Assembly: GCF_000203815.1 (NCBI RefSeq)
Contig: NW_004457736.1
Coordinates: 1,240,001-1,304,000 of the forward strand
From: Cavenderia fasciculata
Taxonomy: Eukaryota > Evosea > Eumycetozoa > Acytosteliales > Cavenderiaceae
Reading direction: 5' to 3'
DNA: 64,000 bases
The notes under the pieces are model-generated. The model was not told the origin of the DNA and did no database searches. It was given only the letters and a program-made list of their open reading frames with translations. Position 1 is the stretch's first letter, and each line of letters starts with the position of its first letter. Made by a program: the position numbers and the translations under genes. Below, in pieces: positions 45,736 through 58,089 of the stretch.

Positions 45736-47432
45736 TTAAATCAAAATGATAAAGACCATAAAGAATGTAATACTAAAAGTACAAACAATGTGGTTATGGT
45801 TACCATGGTTTGATGGAGTTATATCTCTAGATCCTATTTCTATTTCTGCTTCAGATGATGAATAGGAAGAGGAGGAGGAAGAGGAAGAAGAAGAGGAAGA
45901 AGCAGAAGATGGTGAAGATGGGGATGGACCAGATGAACCTGATGATGATGAACCTGACGATGATGAACCTGGTGAACCTGGATATGAACCTAGCGATGAA
46001 GCTGATGATGAAATAGAAGATGAAGATGAAGAACTTGCATCAACTGGAATACGATCGTTGTGGTATACCCCATTTGATTGAACTATTTCGTCGTTGACCC
46101 AGATTGTAAGTGATTGATAGTATTTAGTTCTATTAAAATCACCATCATTTAAATTACTAATTAATAATTTAAAATAAAAGAATTGTAAGTTTTGAGAGAT
46201 CCAGGATAAATGCATACTAAAATACTAGAACCAACAAACAACAACTTACTAATTTCTTATTCTATTAATAAATTCTTTTAGGCCACTATAGACATTTTGC
46301 TTTTGGAAAGTTTGATAAACTTTAATTGTATAATCGATTGCATTAGAAACATTGTCATAGTACTATTATATAAAAAAAAGAATAGAATAGTAATAGAAAT
46401 AGAATTGGTTAGATCAAATCAATCAATCAATCAATCACACCTCTCTTCCATTTATATATTTTAAATACCTTTTCTAATGAACCTGGTAAAACTGGAAGTT
46501 CATTCAGATCGTCAGCAAATTTTTCGTAAGATTGAAAGAGACATTTATCACAAGTTGCAACAGTTCTAACTTTTAATCCTTTTGATGGTTTCAATGATTG
46601 ACCTATTAAAAGAAAGAAAGTATAAATAATTAAAATTATAAGGATTATTAATATTAATAATTTAATTTGAGTAGTTTGAATAGAATATATCTATGCTCTA
46701 ATATTTAATTATTTAAATGTCAAACATACTACAACTAATAATTAAATCAAATTCTCTTTTCCCTTTATAATCGACACAAATATACTTTGACATTTTACTT
46801 GAAACTGTACATATATATAATTAAAAGGAAAAGATAAAAGGATGGAAATTAAACAATTAATAATTAATAATTAATAATTATGAAATACACCAAATTATTA
46901 AATTAATTTAATATTTACCAATAATATTAGTATTGATGAATGGATAACCATAGGGGCCATTTGAAGGTTTAAATACACCAAATATCAAGTAATCCAAATG
47001 AATGTTAAAGTTGGTGGCAGTGTAAACTGTTTCGGTCATATTGAAATTAAAGGTCATTTCCCTGAATGAAATCGACAATTCACCGCCATTGAACAATTCA
47101 ATTTGTTTACAATCCTCTATCAAAGGAGTCTGTCCCCTTATTGTTAACCTGTTCTTGCAATTGAATGTTACATTGACAGTATCGTCAATTGTCACTTTGC
47201 CCATAAAGGTTAGTTTCCAGCCTTGTGGAATATTGAGTTCAGTGTTGTTGAAAGATATGGTATAATCCTCATTACCAAAATAGTATTGATTTTCTACACA
47301 AGAATCTGCTGTCCATCCTCCAATCATACAATTATCCCCTGTAGCCATAACAACGACAATCGATTCTCGTTGATGTAAAGAAATGGTACAAACCAAAAGT
47401 AAAATTATAATTATTTTTAATTGTATTAACAT
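45736..47432 (-). CDS. Probable GPI-anchored cell-surface protein
   Basis: Five exons: 47432-46919, 46804-46730, 46602-46469, 46362-46250, 46216-45736; donors GTAAAT, GTATGT, GTATTT, GTAAGT; 438 aa, frames agree at all joins. A signal peptide MLIQLKIIIILLLVCTISL begins the protein. The extracellular part has paired cysteines, N-glycosylation sites and beta-rich segments. The C-terminal quarter is a Ser/Gly/Pro spacer with GSPGSSSSGSSSSGSS-type repeats, then a hydrophobic end IVCTFSITFFMVFIILI with no cytoplasmic basic tail, the layout of GPI-anchored dictyostelid surface proteins. Ligand or role unknown. The small internal exons were found only by splice sites and frame, so their borders are less certain. 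Confidence 0.75.
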
Positions 47433-49072
47433 GTTTAATATTAATATACAGATATATATAGAGATAGAGATATATAGATATACAGATATAAATATGGTAT
47501 GGATGATGGATTTTTATATATTTATAGTCAACGTTTTGAGGTGAGGGAATCAATATTAATATTAATAATATCTCTTACCATACCGACCGACCGGAACCAA
47601 CCCAACCAAACCATCAAGTTATTAATATCACAGCCAGCCACTTTTTGCTTTGAAAATTATAAATATATATATATAAATATAAATATCAATCAACATATAT
47701 ATATATGTCAATGGTGATTGGTTCACAGTTGATTTAAAACTCGAGTGACACCCATCCCCTAACCATCATCATTACCATCATCATCGTTATCATCATCCTG
47801 CTACCGACCAGACCATCACACACAAAGTTTATTAAATGTGTGAGTGGTTAATGTTAATGCGAATGTTGTTTGGTTTGGTTGATGATACGATGAATAAATA
47901 AAGTATTTGTGTGTATATATATATATTTGTGTATTCGTATTGACTTTAACATATATGTCAGTCTTTATACTAAATACTTTCATTGCCTGATATAGATAAT
48001 ATATTTATATAATATATTGTGAAGTATGTGAATACAAGTCCGATTGGGACTTGATCATCGAGAGATGCGCGCTAAATTCGTTTCGAGTTGGTCTTGGTTT
48101 TTTTTTTTTTTTTGTTTTAATTTTTTTTTGGTTGAGTTCGTCTTACCCCCTAAAATACTCCTCTTCACATTCTCTCACTTCACCTATTTGTTCTATTATT
48201 AATAATAATTGTAATTATTCAAATCAATCAATTAATACATCACATCGACAACAACAACAAACAACAGCAGCAGTAGGAATCTCACTTAACAAAAAAAGTA
48301 GACATCATTGAACGACAATTGATAGATTGGTGATGATCATCATCGCGATTACTTGTAGTTGTTGATTATAATTATAAATTTGACTTATCGAGAAGAATTG
48401 AAAGATAGTAGTAGGTTTAACAGTACAGTAGTAGTGTAGTAGTCGACTCTAGAAATATAAAAGATATTGCATTTGTGTCATGACAACAACAAAAAGAAAA
48501 GAGAAAAGAGAAGTTCACAACAACTACAACTACTAAAAAGAAAGAAAGAAAGAATGAATGATCATTTGGTGATAATGAAAAATGCATGTGATATATTGGA
48601 GTTATATTATTATTATTATTAGTTTCGCGAAATATATATATTGGAGTAAAGAGAGAATATTATCTTTTCATTTAAAAACAACTTGGATAAACAGGATAGA
48701 TAGATAGATAGTTTGTTTGAATGAATGACTCGAGAAAATTCTTAAATACCTATATTATAATATTTCCCTCCTACTCAGATGACACATATGTTTAATGGAG
48801 TATTATTTATTTAAATATATTCCCCTATTTATAGATCATCAGAATTTAAATTCATTTTCACAACAACAATTGTAAAACAGAGAGAGATAGAGAAAGAGAT
48901 ACAAAACAAAACAAAACACAACCACCACAATCACAATCGTTCACTTTTTTAAAACAATATTTATTTAAACAAAAGAATTATATTTAATTATATATATTAA
49001 TTCAATCTTATTTATATCTACACCCATTACATTATTATTATTCTATTTTCTTTTTTTATTTCTATAGAAATC
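47433..49072. other. Intergenic region upstream of PP2A
   Basis: 1.6 kb without a credible gene. It has long A/T runs, poly-T at 48101-48130, several CAACAA tracts, and AT-rich leader sequence ending at the PP2A start codon. The bases before the ATG read TTTCTATAG then AAATC, which could be the acceptor of a 5' UTR intron, but no matching donor was found with confidence. No snRNA or tRNA pattern seen. Confidence 0.55.
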
Positions 49073-50149
49073 ATGGGTGAATTCCAAGATGTTGATAGAT
49101 ATATATCTATCCTCAAAGAGTGCAAACCTTTGAACGAAGCAGAAGTTAAACACTTGTGTGAAAAGGCACGCGATGTTTTATTGGAAGAGTCCAATGTGCA
49201 GCCAGTCAAGTGTCCAGTCACCGTCTGTGGTGATATTCACGGCCAGTTCCACGACTTGATGGAACTCTTTAAGATCGGAGGTAATTGCCCCGACACCAAT
49301 TACCTGTTTATGGGTGACTATGTAGATAGAGGTTTCTACTCGGTTGAAACCGTTACCCTTTTGGTTGCCCTAAAGGTTCGTTATAAAGATCGTGTCACCA
49401 TTCTCAGAGGTAACCATGAATCAAGACAAATTACTCAAGTGTATGTAGAAACATAGAGAGAGTTATAGTATTAAAAGTAAGCATCTTGATTAATCCTATT
49501 TTATTTATTTCTTTTTAAATAGATATGGTTTCTATGATGAATGTCTAAGAAAATATGGTAATCCAAATGTTTGGAGATACTTTACAGATTTATTTGATTA
49601 TTTACCTCTAACAGCTTTGATTGAAAAACAAGTAAGTTGAATCAAAAATTAATAATACTTGTGTGTATTTGTAACTAATTGATTGTTTGATTTTACTTTT
49701 TTTAGGTATTTTGTCTACATGGAGGTTTATCACCATCAATTGACACTTTGGATCATATTAGAAACTTGGATAGATTGCAAGAAGTACCACACGAAGGTGC
49801 CATGTGCGATTTGTTGTGGTCAGACCCCGATGACAGAAGTGGATTTGGGTATTCGCCACGTGGAGCAGGTTATACATTTGGCAAGGACATTTCCGAGCAG
49901 TTCAACCACAACAATGGTTTGACGCTCGTTGCTCGTGCCCATCAGCTCGTCATGGAAGGATACAACTGGTGTCACGACCAAAACGTCGTCACTATCTTCT
50001 CGGCCCCCAACTATTGCTACCGTTGCGGTAACCAAGCTGCCATCATGGAGATTGACGAAAAGATGAAACACACCTTCCTCCAATTCGATCCTGCCCCTCG
50101 TCGTGGTGAACCACATGTCACTCGTAGAACTCCAGATTATTTCTTGTAG
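49073..50149 (+). CDS. pho2a: Protein phosphatase 2A catalytic subunit
   Basis: Three exons: 49073-49440, 49523-49631, 49706-50149; donors GTATGT and GTAAGT; 306 aa, the usual PP2A-C length. The PPP-family signatures are all present: [31 protein letters not shown], and the C-terminal TPDYFL whose last Leu is carboxymethylated in this family. The insertion YRCGN and the [20 protein letters not shown] stretch distinguish PP2A from PP1. It works with A and B subunits as the main cytosolic Ser/Thr phosphatase. Nothing unusual in the sequence; the last exon has high GC. The symbol is the D. discoideum name for the orthologue. Confidence 0.95.
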
Positions 50150-52643
50150 AAAAATTTATATACATACTTATTCCATCCGCCCTCCCCCCTCCTCACATCC
50201 ATCCATCCATCCTTTCTTTTTTTTTTTTATTTAATTTCAAACAACAACCAACACATACAAACAAACAAATAATAATAATTAATAATTAATAATAATAATA
50301 ATAACAATAATAATAATAATTTATAACTTTTAAGATCAAGTTATAATGTATTTCAAAATCCAAGATACCCCTTTATTTTTTTAAAACAAAAACAAATAAA
50401 TTCGATCCCAACCTAAATCAAATCAATCAATCAACAATAATCAATAATCAATAATAATAATAATAATAATAATAATAAACTGTATTATTTAACAACAATT
50501 TGGGGATATCCAATTTTCCATCATTTACACCAATTTGGCAATCACTGAGAACTTTTGGTTGGGAATTGAATCCCAAGGTTGGTAACCAAGAGCTATAGGG
50601 GCTTAATTGCAAGGCTAGTAATAAGTATTGATATTTTAGATTCAACAAAAGATCCTCCTGCCTACGTCACCGCCCATTAACTCCGAATTGTGTGTGACAG
50701 AGGAGATTCTTCTAACGAGTCTTCAGATGACGACAAATATCGGCAGTTGGGGGAGACAGGATATATCAGAAAAACTGACATCCTCAAAAATGAGGCTACG
50801 GCCTGGGGCAACTGCCCCTCAAATTTCCAAAAAAAAAACAATTTTTGAAAAAGAAACTGAACATTGATGGAAGGCGCCTCCTTTTTTTTTAGATAGATTC
50901 GCTGCTGAGAGTCGGTTGGCTAATCACTCAAAGTTTTTGTTTCTACTGTTTGTTTGTGTACACACTTTGTTTATTCCAATATATCGAAAGTCCTACCTAC
51001 AGTATTTATATATTTATATAGAGATAGGAAAGAGAAAGAGAAAGAGACAAGTTGGTCAAGTTTTATTGTAGGTATTATTGAAAAAAAAAAACGAACGAAC
51101 ATTCTTCGTTCTCTCTCAAGTCTTCCGATCGATCTATATCACACCTCTTTTAAAATTGGCCCCAAAAACGAAAGATACATATACATACATACATACATAC
51201 ATACATCCTACACACTACAACATATTCATCCCTGGGAGGTTAATACCATTGTGTAAAGTGAGAGGGGTTATGAAAATATCCTAGACTTTTGTAACAACCC
51301 ACTCACTCACCCACCCATCCATGTGTGTGTTAATAGTAGTGATACAATACTACTGTATTACACTGCACTGCACGACAGTTCACTCCCTCTCAAAAAGTTC
51401 ATATGATATGAGCTTGCTTGCTTGGAGAGATCATTCCATCTCTCTCTTTTCTTTCCTTCCTTATTTCTCTTTTATGCAGATTGATTCAAAACGACGACGA
51501 CGACGAATCAATCAATTAAATATCGACTATCTTCTTTTATCATCAACATCATTCATCAATATCAATAGTCTGACAAGAACAAGAACAAGTATGGTATAGT
51601 TAAATCGATATATAGATAGATAGCTAGTAATAATAATAATAATAATCAACGACAATGAATGAATGAACGATGTGATATACAAAAGTGTTAGAGAGACAAC
51701 CAACCAACCAAACCAACAACAGATAACCATTATAAAGCTTGGTGATACATTTTAAAAATGGATCTTTTAGATATCTATAAAAATTGTAATGAATAGAGGA
51801 GGAGAGGAGAGGAGAGGAGTAGGAGGAATTCTCATTGTTTTTTTTTTAAAGACAATGATGATGAGACAAGAGTGTCACTCTGACAGACTATCTCTCTCTC
51901 TGTAACAAGAGAGGAGAGGGTTGTTCATCTTGGACCATCTCCCCTTCGTTCTTATTCCTCCTCCTCTCCTCTTTCAATGCATATCATACAATACAATGAT
52001 GTATTTTTAAAGATCAATGATAAACAAATATCATTCATTGTTGATAGGTTAGAGGATAGGATAGTTTGTTTAAATGGGTGGTTCAGCGCCTATTAAAGTA
52101 GTACTACTTTTCCAACAACACCCAGCAACCAACAACAATAACTTTCACTTTAGAACAACACTTGAAACAACAATACAATACAATACAATACAATACAATA
52201 CAATACAATACAATACAATACAATACAATACAATACAATACAACAATCCATACATTATACACTATTATATAATAATAATAATTTATACACATTCACATAT
52301 ATAACATTCACATTTATTAATATATTTCTCTTAACCTTCATACTTTTAGGCAAATTGGGTAGTAGAGTAGAGTATAGAAGAAGAAGAAGTTTGTTGTTAA
52401 TATTGATCGAAAACGACGACGACGACGACGAAAGATAACAACCTTTCTTTACTTTAAATACCATCCAACCAAACCATCTTTCTTCAAAAAGTAGCAACTG
52501 TAACAACAACAACAACAAAGTAACAAAGTAACATTGATTACTACTATTTCTCAAAGAGTTTGATTGATAGAAGCAATTTCAACGACTACAACGACGACAA
52601 CAACGACAACAACAACTTACGACCACTTTTTAATTAATTCGTG
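50150..52643. other. Long gene-free region with repeats
   Basis: 2.5 kb. Contains AAT runs (50265-50325, 50450-50478), CATA repeats (51176-51208), CGACGA tracts, and the CAATA array listed separately. A short frame at 50681-50848 (RIVCDRGDSSNESSDDDKYR followed by QLGETGYIRKTDILKNEA) without ATG has less AT bias than its surroundings and may be a relic of a gene or transposon I cannot place. Other open frames here are short and low complexity. The right end is the promoter of the P5B ATPase gene. Confidence 0.55.
52171..52240. repeat. CAATA pentanucleotide tandem array, 14 copies
   Basis: Seventy bases of perfect CAATA units, flanked by near-units. No open frame of importance crosses it; it lies about 400 bp upstream of the P5B ATPase start and is a likely length polymorphism. 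Confidence 0.95.
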
Positions 52644-55600
52644 ATGGTGTCAAAGAATAAATACAATGTCAAGGTCCAAGATGAGGAATTGGTATGTAGT
52701 ATATTTGGAAATCTAGAATATATTAATATATTTGGAAATATAGTTAACTAATATCTTTGTTTTTATTTTCTTTAGGAAATTGCATATATGAGAGGATACA
52801 AGAGATCAATAACAAGTACAATCATTTATTATGGATTGTTGGTGATGACATTGGGAACTATATTGGTAGTCTTTCATTGGATGCCAAGATGGTACTACAA
52901 GTTAAAGTTTAGAGACTCGCCACTCAAGGACGCAGCCTATGTCTACATCAAAGACAATGAAAAGAACAGCACATTGGTCAAGGTGGTACCGCTGTCGGTC
53001 GGCAAGACAGGGTTGGCCATGTCCGGCGACAAAGTGACCAAGATGATCATCCACAAGTTTGTACGTCTCTTTTACAACGACGAGACGGGTGTTTTTGAAA
53101 AAAACACCTTCCAAACCGACTATACCCGCACACAGATTGCAGAGAGTATGCGCAGAGGTCTCAACCTCGACAGTTACCTTAGACACAAGGATTTGTTTGG
53201 TCCAAATCTAATCGACGTTCCTTTAAAGTCTATACCACGACTATTGTTGGATGAAGTGTTGCATCCATTTTTCATCTTTCAAATCTACTCGATTGGTTTG
53301 TGGTGCTCGGAATCTTACTTTTACTATGCCGCTGCTATTCTTTTGATTGCGTCTGTCTCTGCCATGTTGACTCTGCGTGAGACACGTAACAACTTGATCC
53401 AGCTCAATACAATTGCTCGGTATTCGTGTCCCGTGACGGTACTCAGAAATGGGCAGTTTGAAAACACGTCGAGTGAGACGTTGGCGCCGGGCGATATTGT
53501 CGAGATACAGAACGGCCTCGTGTTGCCATGCGACTTTTCGCTGCTCTCTGGCATCGTAGTGCTGAACGAGTCCATGTTGACGGGTGAGTCGATCCCCGTC
53601 ACCAAGTACCCGCTGACCGAGTGTTCGGGCGACGTGCTCTCGGTGCACCAAGACGTCAACAAGCGGTGCGCCATGTCGGGCGGTACCAAGGTCGTCAAGA
53701 TCCAGGGCAAGCAAGGCGAACGTATTCTGGCAATGGTCACACGTACTGCGTGGGGCACGACCAAGGGTCAACTCGTCTTGTCCATGTTGTACCCCAAAGA
53801 AACGCCATTCAAGTTCTTCCAACAGTCGATCAAGTTCTTATTGGTGCTCTGCTCGATTGCGTTGGTTGGTTTTGGTGTGTCGGTGTGGCGTCTGCTCGCA
53901 CTCGGTATTTCGGCCAGCGAGGTCGTCATCCGTGCACTCGATCTTGTCACGATTGTGGTCCCACCAGCACTGCCCATGGCGCAGTCGGTCGGCCAAGGTT
54001 TCTCGATCTTCCGTCTCAAGAAGCAGTCCATCTTTTGTATCTCGCCGCCACGTGTGTCGATGGCTGGCAAGGTCGAGGTGTTTTGCTTTGACAAGACCGG
54101 CACGCTCACCGAAGACGGTCTCGACCTTCTCGGCGTCGTCCCCTCGTACAACCGCTCGTTTGCACCGATGGTGCGTGACGTCGACCGTCTCACCGGCCCG
54201 CTCTTCCTCACCCTCGCCTCGTGCCACACGCTCGCACACATTGAGAACCAGGTGAGCGGCGACCCGCTGGAAGAGAAGATCTTCCAGGCCACCAAGGCCC
54301 ACCTCGACGACAACCACCCCAACTTTTGCGCCGCCATCCGTCTCGAGCAAAAGCGCACCAACCTCCACGTGCAGGTCGCCGACCAAGTGTCATTCCCCGT
54401 CTCGACCGACGCGATCGAGGAGTGCCAAGAGATTGGCTTGGTCGAGCGTTTCGAGTTCCAGTCGGCCCTCCAACGTATGAGTGTCATCATCCGCGGTGTC
54501 GGGCTTGAAGGCAAGGACTTTGCGCTCGTCAAGGGGTCGCCCGAAAAAATCAAAGAGCTCTCGGTCGCCGACTCGGTGCCCGCCGACTTTGACGCCGTCC
54601 TCGACACCTACACCAAGAAGGGGTACCGTGTGTTGGCATGTGGGTACAAACCATACAACGCACCCGCCAACCGCACCAAAGATGAGATCCGTGACGAGGT
54701 AGAGTCAGGTCTCTACTTTTTGGGCTTCATCGTCATGGAGAACAAGATCAAACCCGAGACACCCCCCGCACTCAACGTGCTCAAGGGTGCCGGCATCCGT
54801 TTGATCATGGTCACCGGTGACAATGTTTTAACGGCCGTATCCGTGTCTCGCGAATGCGGTCTCGTCGCACAACACAAGATTGTGTTTGTGAGCGAGGTGA
54901 CGCGTGAGAATGGCGTGCCAACGATCAGCTGGCGCGACGCTACCTGCGAACCCAACGCACTTACTCATCGTCTCGACCCCGTCTCATTGACCGTCGACGG
55001 CAAGTCCTACGACGAAGAAGAGTTTGTGTTGGCTGTCACTGGTGACGCATGGCGTATGCTCTACGAAGACATGCAAAAGAATGGTAAAGGTATCACCTTT
55101 ACACGTCTCTTGCAAAAGGGAGCCATCTTTGCCCGTATGACACCCGACCAAAAACAAAACCTCGTCGAGCAACTCCAAGAATGCAAACTCTACGTAGGTA
55201 TGTGTGGTGACGGTGCCAACGATTGCGGTGCCCTTAAAGCTGCCCATGTCGGTATCTCGCTGTCCATTGCCGAAGCATCCATCGCCGCTCCATTCACATC
55301 GACCATCACCAATGTCACTTGCACACACCAACTTATCCGTGAAGGTCGTGCATCGCTCGCCGTCTCATTCAAGCTCTTCCAGTTTATCGGTATGTACTCT
55401 CTTATCCAGTTCATTTCCGTCATCCTTCTCTACATGGAGGGTGGTGTACTCGGCAACTGGATGTATCTCTACCAGGATCTCTGGATGATCTTCCCACTCG
55501 TCATCTTTATGGGTCGTACAGAACCATGCTCCAAACTCGCCGTCAAGCGTCCCTCTTCGCGTCTCATCTCCGTTCCCATCCTCGGCTCGCTCTTTTCCCA

Positions 55601-56165
55601 CGTCATTGTGTCTGCCGTCTTCCAAACACTCATTCTCATCTTTGTTCAACGTGAAAAGTGGTACACTACCCACCCAGTCACTGACAATATGGATGGTATC
55701 ATCACCTACATTTGCACTAGTCTTTTCATCTATGGTAATTTCCAATACTTGATCATGTGCTTTATTTTCTCTTGGGGTAAACCTTTCTTGAGAGCTATCT
55801 ATACAAATAGTAAGTAGAGAGAAAGAGTAATAATTATTAGTAGTATATATATTTATTTCTTTTTTCTTTTAGGATTATTATTTGGATGTTTTTCATTGAC
55901 AGTTTCAACTTCATTTTTATTACTTTTGTTGCCAACTGCCAAGATGTGGACATTTTTACAATTGTTGGAGGTGCCAATCGAGTGGCGTGTCAAAATGTTG
56001 ATTCTACTTGCCATCAACGCAGTCTTGTCGATTGGTATTGAATGGATCATCATCCTATTAAAGGAAAAGAAATCACAACTCAAACGTCGTGCCAAACAAG
56101 AGGCTAGCAAAGTCATCAATGTTATCCATCAACACAATCATATAAACTCTATCCAATATGCCTAA
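52644..56165 (+). CDS. P5B-type P-ATPase (ATP13A family)
   Basis: Three exons: 52644-52691, 52776-55809, 55873-56165; donors GTATGT and GTAAGT; 1124 aa. Motifs in order: actuator TGES (285-288), the P5B membrane signature PPALP (412-416; P5A would read PPELP), phosphorylation DKTGTLT (D455), nucleotide-binding KGSPE, and hinge GDGANDCGALK (from 827). About ten membrane segments are visible, and the tail ends in a lysine-rich cytosolic stretch after the last helix in exon 3. P5B pumps in endolysosomes export polyamines to the cytosol (ATP13A2 group). In D. discoideum a P5-type ATPase, Kil2, is needed to kill bacteria in phagosomes; whether this is its orthologue cannot be told here. The core (53400-55700) is strongly GC-biased at third positions. 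Confidence 0.93.
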
Positions 56166-56308
56166 AAAATCAAACAATCAAATAACTAATATCAAATAAT
56201 ATAGTAGTAACAAATAATAATAAAATAATAAAATAATCATTCTATCAATTTTTATTTTCTAATAATACAATATACAATAATACCAATCTACAGAGTGGCT
56301 ATAATAAT

Positions 56309-56328
56309 CACATGATACGTATCATGTG
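56309..56328. other. Perfect 20-bp palindrome
   Basis: CACATGATACGTATCATGTG reads the same on both strands. It contains the putative start codon (ATG at 56324-56326) of the broken ATPase that follows, and lies 143 bp after the stop of the P5B ATPase. It could be a dimer binding site, a transcript hairpin or chance. Confidence 0.8.
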
Positions 56329-57610
56329 CCCTCTAACAGATCTTCAACGACCTCTTTTGATATCTTTGGCTACCAAGAACAATGATCAACAACCTGGAGA
56401 AGCATATATGGTCCTCGGTCCGTTTTGATCAGGAAAGACGAGTCACTTGCATGCAATCGAACGAATTTTGAAAAAAAGGGATGACCAATATTATTTTAAG
56501 TATGTATTTAAAAAATATTAATACTATTACAATATTTATTTACATTTATGTATGTATCTATTATATACCAAAATTTAATTTAAGTATAATAGATCCCAAT
56601 AGAGATATATTCGATCAATTGGCTTATCAAATCAACATGAAAAATGTTCAAAACTATGATGACTTTAAAAATGTAATTATTTATTCATTAATTTTCACAA
56701 CAACAATAAAGATGAACTAACCAAACCTTATTTTAGATATTTTTAAATGAAAGGGTAACTGGTACTACTACTACTAGATTACCATGTATTTTATTAATTG
56801 ATGAACTTCAATCCCTTACTTGACTCCTAATAAAAGACCAATTTCTTGATAGACTCAAAGATTTGCTTGAATCGAGATGTATCCATTCCATTTTGTCTTT
56901 GGAACATATAGAGCTAGACAAGCAATAGTTTGTGAACCCTTTAGAAGAAGTCCATTTATTGAAAAGAATACTATTAAAATTGGACAGTTTACAAATGACC
57001 AGGTCAAAAAATGTTTATTAGATTGGGCAAATGATAGAAATAATATTATAATGAAAGAATCAATGTTAGATACACATATTTTATCAGTTGGAGGGTAAGA
57101 AGAAGAAGAATGAATTCATAATATTTTTCCAAAAATATTATATTAACTAAATATTTAGGTTTCCTGGAATGCTTGCCATAATTGGAGGTGAACTTGATAA
57201 TGAAAGAGAAATGATTGGAACAGAATTGGATAATCAGAAATGGATATCTATTAAAAATCGAGTATTTGGTTCAATGACCCATAAATCAATGTTTAATTTA
57301 ATAGTCAATCGTATCAATCATGACAAAGAACTGTGTCACCATGCACTCAATATTCTCAATGAGCCACCTGATCATGTTTTTAATCCCAATTCTGGTAAGG
57401 TTAAAAAAAAACTATTTATGATAAATTATTGAAAAGACCAAGACTCTAACTTTTTTTCATTCAACCCGAATAGATTCCATTCAATACTTTTTTGAATTGG
57501 CAAACTTTGGTATTGCTATTTGGAATTGGGTCATTTCAAAATCAAGAATGTTGACCCAAATATCTTCTATTGTTTTCAGTGAATTTCTCAAACCATCAAT
57601 ATACAAATAA
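56324..57610 (+). pseudogene. Broken Crinkler-type AAA/STAND ATPase
   Basis: Homology runs from MCPLTDLQRPLLISLATKN through a P-loop region ending SGKTSHL, a Walker B ILLIDELQSL, the FVFGTYR segment, a SPFIEKNTIKIG linker and a sensor-like SVGG-FPGMLAIIGGELD block, to a C-terminal helical part ending near 57610. This order matches the NTPase domain of Crinkler (CRN) effector-like proteins known from oomycetes, fungi and dictyostelids (family recalled, not searched). Three or four introns with usual borders can be guessed. The copy is broken, with several breaks spread over its length, and looks old. Whether it was a secreted effector, a toxin or a housekeeping ATPase cannot be said. The P-loop, Walker B and the GG-FPG block together make the ATPase assignment firm; the CRN label is less so. 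Confidence 0.6.
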
Positions 57611-58089
57611 AGTATAAAAAATAAATCAAATAGAACTATTTTTTTGAAAGAAATAATAAATGAAACCACCCAACAAACTCATCAGATTGATGTATTGCCG
57701 GCAATGTCATTTTTCAACGGTTTTTTTAAGACGGAGGGGGTCCTGGAGAAAAAATTTAAAAAAAAGTTGTTGTTTACTCCAAGCAACACTCGAGGCATTA
57801 AACCATCAACCATTATATTTATATCTTTAAAATTTATCACTACAGCTCATAAAGAGAATTCATTCATTCATTCATCTATTTAATCAACACACGCACGCAC
57901 GCACGCAGCATATATATATGTAAATTACAGTTGTTATCTTCAGATCGATCGAAACAAACACCCAACACCCATTGTAACACTTTATTATTGTAATATTACA
58001 CCTTCTTCCTCTTTCAAACACCCAACAACAACAGCAACAACAATAGTTAGATAAGAAAATATATATAGATTTAAAATTAGAGATATAGA
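57611..58089. other. Intergenic region, possible tail of the broken ATPase
   Basis: A 240-bp plus-strand frame (57644-57883, containing TEGVLEKKFKKKLLFTPSNT) without a good start may be a further fragment of the preceding fossil or noise. ACGC repeats lie at 57892-57907. The right end is the leader of the 7-TM gene. Confidence 0.4.

Noticed and set aside
50545-50600. tRNA-like string on the minus strand (D-arm-like TAGCTC...GGTTA and a hairpin GGGATTCAATTCCC)
   Set aside because: The distance between the arms is too short and no acceptor or anticodon stem can be drawn, so it is not a tRNA gene.
52171-52240. CAATA array as telomere-like or CRISPR-like repeat
   Set aside because: Perfect head-to-tail pentamers without spacers and in an internal position; a plain microsatellite.
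53241-54607. Long minus-strand frames opposite the P5B ATPase
   Set aside because: They are antisense shadows created by the GC-rich codon usage of the ATPase, which has all its motifs on the plus strand.
53400-55700. Horizontal transfer of the GC-rich P5B ATPase core
   Set aside because: Composition changes gradually within one exon, introns are of host type, and other host genes show the same dome.
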